64,000 nucleotides of DNA from Aeromonas rivipollensis (lineage in GTDB: Bacteria; Pseudomonadota; Gammaproteobacteria; Enterobacterales; Aeromonadaceae). Under the pieces are notes generated by a model, which did not search any database, was not told the DNA's origin, and worked only from the letters and a program-made list of their open reading frames with translations. The DNA is taken from contig NZ_CP149130.1 in the NCBI RefSeq assembly GCF_037811135.1, positions 2,972,501 to 3,036,500 of the forward strand, in the 5' to 3' direction. Position numbers and translations under genes: made by a program. Positions 28,925 to 37,128 of this stretch are shown here, piece after piece (within the stretch, counting starts at the first letter, position 1; every line of letters starts with the position of its first letter).

Positions 28925-31057
28925 ATGGCTCAGGCCGTTATCCATCCCAGAGTGAATCAAGTGACCGCGACCCACCCCATGCTCGACAGTTATTACAGCC
29001 AGGATCTGGTGTTTTTCTCCATCCTGGTGGCGGTGCTCGCCTCTTACACGGCGCTGAATATGACGAGCCGGGTGAGCCAGAGTCAGGGACGGGCCGCCGC
29101 CCTCTGGCTCGCGGGGGGCGCCTTCGCCATGGGATTTGGCATCTGGTCGATGCACTTCATCGGCATGCTCGCCTTCAACCTGCCCATAGCGCTGGGCTAC
29201 GACCTGACCCTGACCGGCCTCTCCCTGGTGGCGGCCATCGGCTCCTCGGCCTTCGCACTCTGGCTGGTGAGCCGCCCCGAGCTACCCTGGCGCCACGTCG
29301 CGGGGGGCGCCCTGCTGATGGGGGCCGGCATCGCCACCATGCACTACATCGGCATGGCGGCCATGAAGATAGAGCCCGGCATTCACTACCACAGCGGCCT
29401 CTTCGTCCTCTCCATCCTCATCGCCGTGCTCGCCTCCGGCGCCGCCCTCTGGATTGCGTTTCGCCTGCGCAACAGCTCGCCGCGCGCCTTCTTCAGCAAG
29501 GCCCTCGCCTCCCTGGTCATGGGGGCCGCCATCATCGGCATGCACTACACCGGCATGGCCGCCGCCCAGTTCCCCGAGGGGAGCCTGTGCGGCGCCCTCT
29601 ACACAGGCCTCAATACCCAGTGGCTGGCGACCGTCATCATCCTGGTGACCCTGGCGGTGTTCGCCATCGCCCTGGTCCTCTCCATGCTGGATGCCCACGC
29701 CGCCCGCCTCTCGACCTCCTTGCACCTGGCCCACGACGAGCTGCTCAAGCTGGCGCTCCATGACAGCCTGACCCGGCTGCCGAACCGGCTGCTGTTTGCC
29801 GACCGGCTGGAGCAGCGCATCCAGGAGTGCCAGCACAATCAGCGCAGCTTCTCCCTGTTGTTTCTCGATCTCGACGGCTTCAAGATCATCAACGATGCCC
29901 ACGGTCACCACACCGGGGATCTACTGCTGGCCGAGGTGGCGACGAGGATCACCGGGCTGCTCGGCACCAGCGACACCGCCTCGCGCTTTGGCGGCGACGA
30001 GTTCGTGCTGGCCCTGGCGCCGGGAGATATCACCCAGACCACGGCCTTTGTCGAGCGGCTGCTGGCCACCCTGGCCCAGCCCTATCCCTGGGAGCATCAC
30101 AGCCTGCACATCACTGCCAGCATCGGCATCGCCGTCTATCCCCAGGATGGCACCAGCCTGCACGAGCTGACCCTCAACGCCGATGCCGCCATGTACTACG
30201 CCAAGGAGCGGGGGCGCAACGACTACTACTACTTCGACAGCGCCATGAATGCCAACGCCCACCAGCAGTTCTTGCTGCAAAAGGAGCTGCGCCATGCCCT
30301 GGAGCGGGGGCAGCTCGCCCTGCACTATCAGCCCAAGTACAGCGTCCACAGCGGCGAAGTGGTCGGTGCCGAGGCGCTGCTGCGCTGGCAACACCCGCAC
30401 CATGGCGCCATCTCCCCGGCGAGCTTCCTGCCCCTGGCGGAGAAGACCCGGCTCATCATCCCCATCGGCAACTGGGTACTGGATGAGGCCTGCCGTCAGA
30501 TGAGCCGCTGGCGGGAGGCGGGTCATCACGACTGGAGCGTGGCGGTGAACCTCTCCACCATACAGCTGGCCAGCCCCGGCTTGCTGGAGGAAGTGGAGGC
30601 CGCCCTGCGCCGCCACCGGCTCGAGGCGCGCCACCTCACCCTGGAGATCACCGAATCCACCGCCATGCAGAACGCCGAGGAGAGCCTGGCCATCCTCAAT
30701 CGCCTGGCAGAGCTTGGGCTTGGCATCTCCATCGACGACTTCGGCACCGGCTACTCCAGCCTGCTCTACCTCAAACGCTTCCCCGCCAACGAACTCAAGA
30801 TAGACAGGGGCTTCGTCGCCACCCTGGAGCACGAGGGGGACGATGCCACCATCATCGGCGCCATCATAGCCCTGGGCCAGGCCTTGGGGATGCGCATCGT
30901 GGCCGAAGGGGTGGAGACCACGGAGCAGCGCGCCCTGCTGACCCAGCTCGGCTGCGACACCCTGCAGGGCTATCTGCTGGGGCGCCCCATGGCGGGGGAG
31001 CAACTGCTGGCTCACTGCAAGGCGCCACTGCCGGCGTCGTACGGCCTGCCCGCCTGA
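28925..31057 (+). CDS. Membrane-sensing diguanylate cyclase/phosphodiesterase (MHYT-GGDEF-EAL)
   Basis: 710 aa. Seven N-terminal spans contain three MHYT-type motifs (MHFIGML, MHYIGMAA, MHYTGMAA), thought to bind copper and sense a gas. GGDEF domain: FGGDEFVLAL near residue 355. EAL domain: EALLRW near 482, with EITES, DDFGTGYSSL, KIDRGFV and AEGVET, an apparently complete phosphodiesterase set. The inhibitory RxxD site before GGDEF reads GTSD, so product inhibition is probably lost. Architecture resembles Pseudomonas NbdA/MucR. The start is uncertain, as no ribosome site is clear. Confidence 0.92.
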   Translation: MAQAVIHPRVNQVTATHPMLDSYYSQDLVFFSILVAVLASYTALNMTSRVSQSQGRAAALWLAGGAFAMGFGIWSMHFIGMLAFNLPIALGYDLTLTGLSLVAAIGSSAFALWLVSRPELPWRHVAGGALLMGAGIATMHYIGMAAMKIEPGIHYHSGLFVLSILIAVLASGAALWIAFRLRNSSPRAFFSKALASLVMGAAIIGMHYTGMAAAQFPEGSLCGALYTGLNTQWLATVIILVTLAVFAIALVLSMLDAHAARLSTSLHLAHDELLKLALHDSLTRLPNRLLFADRLEQRIQECQHNQRSFSLLFLDLDGFKIINDAHGHHTGDLLLAEVATRITGLLGTSDTASRFGGDEFVLALAPGDITQTTAFVERLLATLAQPYPWEHHSLHITASIGIAVYPQDGTSLHELTLNADAAMYYAKERGRNDYYYFDSAMNANAHQQFLLQKELRHALERGQLALHYQPKYSVHSGEVVGAEALLRWQHPHHGAISPASFLPLAEKTRLIIPIGNWVLDEACRQMSRWREAGHHDWSVAVNLSTIQLASPGLLEEVEAALRRHRLEARHLTLEITESTAMQNAEESLAILNRLAELGLGISIDDFGTGYSSLLYLKRFPANELKIDRGFVATLEHEGDDATIIGAIIALGQALGMRIVAEGVETTEQRALLTQLGCDTLQGYLLGRPMAGEQLLAHCKAPLPASYGLPA

Positions 31058-31558
31058 ACCGGCCTGACGGGGCAGAGGGCTCCCACTGCGTCATATTTTC
31101 CCATCCACTCACCCCTCCCCACGGCAGCCGAGCCGCGGAGGGATCTGCGGCTCAGTACAGTTCACGTACAGACAGCCGGTGCTCTAATCAATTAGTGCCG
31201 CGTACGGCGGTGCAGCCCCTTCTTGCTCACGGATATCCCATGGTACGACTGGAACAGATTGCCTGATCTGGTGCAGGAGTGGTGGCAAGGACAATCTCCC
31301 TCCCCCATCAACGGGACTGTGCCACGACAGATGACCACCTTGATCCTCCTGAGATGCAGCCGGGTTCAGCCAGTGCCACCACCATGGGCATCCAGGGCAG
31401 ACGGCTACATAACCGACCAATACACGCCATGTTCGAAAAGTCGATGGCAAATCAACCAGTATCCCACCCGGATCTCCTCCGTGCTGCGACCTTGCCTCCG
31501 CCTTTGGGCCTGTGGGAATGAGCGCCAAATGCTACATGACATATATCGGTGACAATCT
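31058..31558. other. Region upstream of the wzz-like gene
   Basis: 501 bp without a supported gene; base composition falls toward wzz. Around 31174-31215 it has GGTGCTCTA and GGCGGTGC, vaguely like a JUMPstart element, too weak to call. Short frames here lack ribosome sites. Confidence 0.45.
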
Positions 31559-32674
31559 ATGAGCCATTTGGCGACGAATGATAATAACCCCCGTAGAGCG
31601 GGTTATCCCTTGCAGATAACAAGGGCCGACGATGAAATAGATCTCTATACACTTTTCGCATTGTTGTGGCAGAAAAAGCGCTGCATCCTTATTAGCGCAT
31701 TGATCTGTGGCAGCATGGGATTATTGTATGCCATGGTCACTCCCGAGCAGTGGACGGCTCACGCCATCATATATAAACCCAAACAGCGAGACACGCTGGA
31801 GCTCGATCGCCTAAGAACCGCTCTCGACATTCAAGGATTGGCCGGCCCCAAGAGCAATAATGCCCTCTACAATGATTTCTTACTGGAATTCAAGTCTTAC
31901 GACAATATCAGCAGCTATCTGCGCGGCCGCTCCCAATTTAAACAATTCGTAGTGGAACAGGGCCTGAGCCCTCTGGCGCAGCAGCGGCTATTGAGAACAT
32001 GGTCAGAGTGGATGCTGCTCGAGCCTGCAGACAAGAAGGGGGAACAGCCGGGCATACGCCTCTCTTTTTCTTTCTTTAACAAAGAGGAGGCTGCCTCACT
32101 TTTGACGGGATATATGAATTACATCGTTTCATTACAAAATAACGAGCTGTGCGATGCCCTGGAAAATAATAGAAATAGCCAGCGCAGTGCTCTCCTGCTC
32201 AGAATAAGGATGAAAACGGAAGACGCAAGGCGCGCGCTGGCCAAAGAAATTAAAAACATTGAATACAGCATGAGTATCGCCAATGCGGCCGGGGTGAATA
32301 AACCATTGGAAAATTTCAGCTACGGTGATCGCTTCCCCATCATGCTTGGAAAAGACGGGCTGGCTAAAAAACTGGCCATCCTCAAGTCACTCAAGCCAGA
32401 AGCATATATGCCGGAGATAATGGAGCTGCAGGTTCAGCTTGCCAGATTAGAAGGCATCCGCATTGATGCCCTGGCCTTTCGTCCATTCTCTTATCTGGAT
32501 ACACCTGGCCAGCCATTGACGAGAGACAAACCGAAACGTCCGTTGATCCTTGTCCTGACCACAATGCTGGGCGGGATGTTGGGGGTGGCCCTGGTACTGC
32601 TCCAGCACGCCTTCAGACAGGGCAGAAGCAAAGACGAGGATGCTCACCGGCCAGCCCTGGCTAACCTGGGGTGA
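31559..32674 (+). CDS. Polysaccharide chain-length regulator, Wzz/FepE type
   Basis: 371 aa with the two-membrane-span layout of polysaccharide co-polymerases: N-terminal EIDLYTLFALLWQKKRCILI and span near 39-60; a large periplasmic helical part; and a C-terminal Pro/Gly-rich span (DKPKRPLILVLTTMLGGMLG near 320-345). It regulates O-antigen or other glycan length in the inner membrane. No glycosyltransferase or polymerase is adjacent, and it is more AT-rich than its flanks, so it is an orphan probably gained by transfer. Confidence 0.85.
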   Translation: MSHLATNDNNPRRAGYPLQITRADDEIDLYTLFALLWQKKRCILISALICGSMGLLYAMVTPEQWTAHAIIYKPKQRDTLELDRLRTALDIQGLAGPKSNNALYNDFLLEFKSYDNISSYLRGRSQFKQFVVEQGLSPLAQQRLLRTWSEWMLLEPADKKGEQPGIRLSFSFFNKEEAASLLTGYMNYIVSLQNNELCDALENNRNSQRSALLLRIRMKTEDARRALAKEIKNIEYSMSIANAAGVNKPLENFSYGDRFPIMLGKDGLAKKLAILKSLKPEAYMPEIMELQVQLARLEGIRIDALAFRPFSYLDTPGQPLTRDKPKRPLILVLTTMLGGMLGVALVLLQHAFRQGRSKDEDAHRPALANLG

Positions 32675-32724
32675 CTTTCATCCTCTTGTAAACAAGGCAT
32701 TGTGCACCTTGCCGGAGAGACAAC

Positions 32725-32752
32725 AAAAACGGCGCCCGAAGGCGCCGTTTTT
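32725..32752. terminator. Bidirectional terminator between wzz and speA
   Basis: AAAAACGGCGCC (32725-32736), tetraloop CGAA, GGCGCCGTTTTT (32741-32752): perfect 12-bp arms with T tracts for both strands, at a convergent junction. Confidence 0.93.
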
Positions 32753-32793
32753 CATTCCCGTCTTTGCCGCGACGGGGCGAACCAGCCCGTGGC

Positions 32794-34695
32794 TTATTCG
32801 TCTTCCAGATAGGCGTAGCCTTGCAGACCCAGCTCCAGCTCGTCGAGCAGGGCCTTGCGGGTCGCGTCGTCCAGCGCCGGGTGGGAGACGATCCGCTGGT
32901 AGTTCTCGCGGATGACGGAGGGGTCGATGTTGACGTAACGCAGCAGCTGGTCGACGGTGTCGCCGCGCACCACGTTGCGGATGTCCATCTTGCCTTCGTC
33001 ATCGAGCCACACTTCCGCGCAGTGGGTATCACCGAACAGGTTGTGCAGATCCCCCAGGATCTCCTGGTAGGCACCCACCAGGAAGAAGCCGACGTGGCAC
33101 TCTTCGTTCTCGCCGTAGACCGGCATCGGCAGTGTGCTCTCGACACCCAGACCGTCGACGTAGTGCTCGACCTGACCGTCGGAGTCACAGGTGATGTCCA
33201 TCAGGATGCCGCGGCGGGTGAGCGGACGCTCGAGGCCGGTGAGCGGCATCACGGGGAACACCTGACCTATGCCCCAGGCATCCGGCAGGGACTGGAACAG
33301 GGAGAAGTTCGCGAAGCACTTGTCTGCCAGCTTCTCGGAGAGCTCGTCGGCCAGGGCGCGGTGGTTGCGGTTGACCGGGTTGAGCAGCTCCTTGAGCGCC
33401 AAGCAGGTGTTCTGGTGCAGCATCTCGGCCCAGGCGCGCTGCTCCAGGTTCAAGAGACCCATGGTGAACTGGGTGTTCACATCCCCAAGGTCGGCCACGG
33501 AATCGTGGAAGATCTCCAGCAGGGAGGGATCTTCACCGCGCAGGTCCAGCCAGCCTTTCCACATGTTCTGCAAGATGGTCGGGGCGTCTTCATCCGGCGC
33601 GCTGATGTCGTTCACCTCCACCCCTTCGGCACCAATCAGGTTGGTGACCAGCACGGCGTGGTGGGCGGTCAGGGCACGGCCGGACTCGCTGATGATGGTC
33701 GGGTGCGGCAGGTCGAACTCGCGGCACACATCGCCGATGCCCCACACCACGTTGTTGGCGTACTCGGACAGGCTGTAGTTGGCGGAACAGTGGCTCTGGG
33801 AGCGGGTGCCCTCATAGTCCACACCCAGGCCGCCGCCCACATCGACCACGTCGATGGGCACGCCCAGGCGGCGCAGTTCGGCATAGAAACGACCGCACTC
33901 ACGGATGCCGCCCTGGATGTCGCGGATGTTGGCGATCTGGGAGCCCAGGTGGAAGTGCAGCAGTTGCAGGCAGTCCAGCTTGCCGAGGCTGCGCAGACGC
34001 TCCACCAGCGCCAGGATCTGGGAGGCGGAGAGGCCGAACTTGGACATGGAGCCACCGCTCGATTCCCACATGCCGGAGCCGGTGGAGGCGAGCTTGGCGC
34101 GCACCCCTATGTTGGGCTTGATGTTGAGGCGAACTGACTCGTCCAGCACCATTTCCAGCTCGGAGGGCTTCTCCACCACTATGTAGACCTTGTGGCCCAT
34201 CAGGTTGCCCAGGAGGGCGTGGCGGATGTATTCGCGGTCCTTGTAACCGTTGCAGACGATCACCGAACCTTGCTCATGATGATGGGACAGCACGGCCAGC
34301 AGCTCCGGTTTGGAGCCGGCCTCCAGCCCAAGCCGCGGCTTGTCGCTGTAGGACTGACTGATGGTCTCGATGACGCGACGCTGCTGGTTTACCTTGATCG
34401 GGTAAACGCACAGGTAGTCCCCTTCATAGCCTGACTTCTCGATGGCCTGACCGAAGGCGTTGAACAACGCATCGACCCGGCTCTTGAGGATGTCGGGGAA
34501 ACGCAGCAATACCGGGGTAGTCAGTCCGGACTGGCGCAGCTGTTCGATGGCTTCGGACAGCACTATATGCGCCCCGGGACGAGACTTGTCGGGGGAGACG
34601 GTCACATGACCGGCGTCATTGATATTGAAAAAACCCGCACCCCAGTAGGGAACGTTGTAGACCTTCAAGGAGTCCTTGCTGGACCAGTTAGTCAT
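32794..34695 (-). CDS. speA: Biosynthetic arginine decarboxylase SpeA
   Basis: PLP enzyme converting arginine to agmatine, first step of the agmatine route to putrescine. 633 aa, family length. CVYPIKVNQQRRVIETI carries the PLP lysine; HFHLGSQIANIRD and DVGGGLGVDYEG belong to the barrel; CDSDGQVEHYVDG provides the catalytic Cys of the second domain. GAGG lies 8 bases before the ATG. No speB follows. The upstream ~1 kb is non-coding and unusual (see other entries). Confidence 0.95.
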   Translation of the reverse strand: MTNWSSKDSLKVYNVPYWGAGFFNINDAGHVTVSPDKSRPGAHIVLSEAIEQLRQSGLTTPVLLRFPDILKSRVDALFNAFGQAIEKSGYEGDYLCVYPIKVNQQRRVIETISQSYSDKPRLGLEAGSKPELLAVLSHHHEQGSVIVCNGYKDREYIRHALLGNLMGHKVYIVVEKPSELEMVLDESVRLNIKPNIGVRAKLASTGSGMWESSGGSMSKFGLSASQILALVERLRSLGKLDCLQLLHFHLGSQIANIRDIQGGIRECGRFYAELRRLGVPIDVVDVGGGLGVDYEGTRSQSHCSANYSLSEYANNVVWGIGDVCREFDLPHPTIISESGRALTAHHAVLVTNLIGAEGVEVNDISAPDEDAPTILQNMWKGWLDLRGEDPSLLEIFHDSVADLGDVNTQFTMGLLNLEQRAWAEMLHQNTCLALKELLNPVNRNHRALADELSEKLADKCFANFSLFQSLPDAWGIGQVFPVMPLTGLERPLTRRGILMDITCDSDGQVEHYVDGLGVESTLPMPVYGENEECHVGFFLVGAYQEILGDLHNLFGDTHCAEVWLDDEGKMDIRNVVRGDTVDQLLRYVNIDPSVIRENYQRIVSHPALDDATRKALLDELELGLQGYAYLEDE

Positions 34696-34750
34696 GGGCT
34701 ATGCCTCGCAAATGAGCGGCCAGAAGGCCGCCTTCGTTACCCTCAATCAC

Positions 34751-34912
34751 ATCCAGACCATCGATTGCAACATGCGGCGAGCAAAGGCTGCCTGCGGGCA
34801 CCCGGTGCGTCACGGCCAGCGGGGGAGGCGTTGTCGCCTGACCCTGGGCCTTGTCACAGCCAGATCATCTATTGCACATCGCGGCAAGCCAAGGCTGCCT
34901 GGTGGATCTTGG
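34751..34912. repeat. Degenerate 55-bp direct duplication upstream of speA
   Basis: Copy 1 (34751-34805) and copy 2 (34858-34912) share CCAGAYCATCNATTGCA and AAGGCTGCCTG and match at roughly three quarters of positions, 107 bases apart. Between them is an AGGCG/CGCCT hairpin. The copies differ in frame, arguing against a duplicated protein domain. Confidence 0.55.
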
Positions 34913-35363
34913 GAAGTAACGAGTCTTGATGTGGGGCTGGTGGCTTTACATCAAGCTCAACGGTATGCGGTGCCACTCTAATGGGGCACCGCGGTACTTT
35001 GATGACAACCGGCATCAGCCACGCCGTTCGTTCATCATTCGGCAGCCATCCCGACAGAAGGAGAGAGGTTCAAGGAAGAGAAGGGTAGACGTCAGCACGC
35101 ACGCGTGTTGATAAACGACAACCACCACAGCCCGCTCAACGCCAGTGACCGCCCATGACAAGGGAAGATGATGAGCCGTTGGCCCACTCGGTCAGTAGGT
35201 GATGAGAGTCTGTTGTTCTCCCTGATACCGGAGCCTAACCGGTATTAAAGAAACCATTCCCCAGCAGTGTCTGTCGTTTCTGCGTGCCTCGCCCTATAGG
35301 CGTCTGATCCTGTCGGTGTCTGGCGGCCTCTGCCTGCTCAGGGTTACCCTCGGATCGGCGCGG

Positions 35364-35393
35364 AGTGTACACACTTACCGGCGCCACTGACAA
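35364..35393 (-). promoter_or_regulatory. Putative sigma70 promoter for speA
   Basis: On the minus strand TTGTCA (35388-35393) and TACACT (35364-35369) are separated by 18 bases, preceded by an A/T-rich tract. It faces speA. The match is fair, not decisive. Confidence 0.35.
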
Positions 35394-35755
35394 TAAAAAA
35401 TCGTGTTAAAAAACGGGTTTTGATTGATGGGTCAAATCTTGCTGCCAGCAAGGCTGGCTCTGGGATGGCGAGGGATGAGGCCGCTCGGAATAGGCCCTGA
35501 AAATAACAGGGGAACCGGCCATTTTCCCCCACCCCTTGCCAGTGCTGGGCCGGGGGGAAATTCAGCCCTTTCGCATATGCATGACCAGTTTTAAATTCGG
35601 AATTTTTATTCAAAACACCTTCAGGTTAGGCCCCCTCCCCCAGCGCCCCCCACGGGATCCCTGCCCAAGAAATTCATCAAAAAATGCGCTGACGCAATAA
35701 TCAGGCTGGCCGTCTTGTCCACAATGGTCCCTCTTTTGTGGTTTGAGGCCTGCCA

Positions 35756-36982
35756 ATGGATACCCTGCTTGAGCGTTTTCTGCGTTACCTGACTTTTCAT
35801 ACCCGCTCCGATGCGACCAATCCTGCCTGCCCCAGCAGCGAGGGCCAGCTCGTCTTCGCCCGCGCCCTCTTCGAGGAGATGACGCAGTTGGGGCTGACCC
35901 AGGTCACCCTGGATGAACACGGCTATCTCACCGCCTGCCTGCCGGGCAACCAGCCAGAGGCGCCAGCCATCGGGCTCATCGCCCACATGGATACCGCCGA
36001 TTACGAGGCCGCGCAGGTGGTGCCCCAGATAGTCGAGAATTATCAGGGGGGCGACATCTGCCTTGGCAAGGGGGACGAGGTGCTGGCCATTCGCCAGTAC
36101 CGTTGCCTGAAAAACTACCTGGAGCAGGATCTCATCACTACCGACGGCACCACCCTGCTTGGGGCCGACGACAAGGCGGGCATCGCCGAGATCCTCACCG
36201 CCGCCCAGTACCTGCTGGCCAACCCAGAGATCCCCCGCGGGGATCTCTGGATAGGCTTCACCCCGGACGAGGAGATAGGCCGCGGCGCCGATCTGTTCCC
36301 CCTGGACAGATTCCCGGCCAAATGGGCCTATACCGTCGATGGGGGTGAACTGGGTGAGCTGGAGTATGAAAACTTCAACGCCGCCAGCGCCACTGTGCGC
36401 ATCACAGGCAACAACGTGCACCCCGGCACCGCCAAGGGCAGCATGATCAACAGCCAGACCCTGGCCGCCCGCTTCCACGCCGAGATGCCTCCCGAGCAGA
36501 CTCCGGAGTGCACGCAAGGGTATGAGGGCTTCTTCCACCTGGCCAGGATGGAGGGCACTGTGGAGGAAACCACCCTGCACTACCTCATTCGCGACTTCGA
36601 CGACGACCACTTCGCCGCCCGCAAGGCCCAGCTCAAGGAGCGGGTCGCCTCCTTGCAGCTCGACTGCCCCAAGGCGCGCATCGAGCTGACGATAGAGGAC
36701 AACTACCGCAACATGCGCAGCCAGATAGCGCCGCACATGCACATCATCACGCTTGCCAGGGCCGCCATGGAGGCCGCCGACGTGGTCCCCAAGATCAAGC
36801 CCATTCGCGGTGGCACCGACGGCGCCCGCCTCTCCTTTATGGGGCTGCCCTGTCCGAACCTCTTCACCGGAGGCCACAACTTCCACGGCAAGCACGAGTT
36901 CATCCCGCTGCAATCCATGGAGAAGGCGGTCGCCACCCTGGTGGCCCTGGTGCGGCTCACCTCGGCCTGGCGGGAGCAGTGA
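35756..36982 (+). CDS. pepT: Peptidase T (tripeptide aminopeptidase)
   Basis: Cytoplasmic M20 dizinc aminopeptidase that removes N-terminal residues from tripeptides. 408 aa as in E. coli. Metal and catalytic motifs: HMDTAD, TLLGADDKAG (bridging Asp), TPDEEIG (general base Glu), TVDGGELGELEYENFNAA, and the C-terminal GHNFHGKHEFI. GAGG lies 7 bases before the ATG. Confidence 0.95.
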   Translation: MDTLLERFLRYLTFHTRSDATNPACPSSEGQLVFARALFEEMTQLGLTQVTLDEHGYLTACLPGNQPEAPAIGLIAHMDTADYEAAQVVPQIVENYQGGDICLGKGDEVLAIRQYRCLKNYLEQDLITTDGTTLLGADDKAGIAEILTAAQYLLANPEIPRGDLWIGFTPDEEIGRGADLFPLDRFPAKWAYTVDGGELGELEYENFNAASATVRITGNNVHPGTAKGSMINSQTLAARFHAEMPPEQTPECTQGYEGFFHLARMEGTVEETTLHYLIRDFDDDHFAARKAQLKERVASLQLDCPKARIELTIEDNYRNMRSQIAPHMHIITLARAAMEAADVVPKIKPIRGGTDGARLSFMGLPCPNLFTGGHNFHGKHEFIPLQSMEKAVATLVALVRLTSAWREQ

Positions 36983-37128
36983 CGCCGTCCTGAAGGCCGG
37001 GCCGGGTAAGAGCAGTAACGGCGGTCTGAGCGGGGCCCTGCGCCCCTATCATCAAACCGTCACGGCGCTGCCACAAAGGGGAAACCGGGGAACGGCACCC
37101 TGAGGCAACGTTCCGCGGAGCCTTGCCC

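Larger units (their letters stand above)
34696..35755. other. Long non-coding region between speA and pepT
   Basis: 1,060 bp with no supported gene. It holds a degenerate duplication (34751-34912), a hairpin GCGGTGCC/GGCACCGC (34967-34992), a hairpin ATACCGG/CCGGTAT (35225-35245) and a promoter-like sequence facing speA (35364-35393). If that promoter is used, speA mRNA would carry a leader of about 660 bases. The pepT-proximal end is AT-rich. Confidence 0.5.

Noticed and set aside
31174-31215. JUMPstart/ops-like sequence upstream of the Wzz gene
   Set aside because: Only short pieces (GGTGCTCTA, GGCGGTGC) match; the ops core GGCGGTAGCGTG is not present.
34676-34981. A 101-codon plus-strand frame covering the duplication upstream of speA
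   Set aside because: Overlaps the speA start on the opposite strand; the duplicated copies fall in different frames, so it is not a repeated protein domain.
35344-35613. An 89-codon minus-strand frame upstream of speA
   Set aside because: No ribosome site, no recognisable family, and it overlaps the likely promoter.
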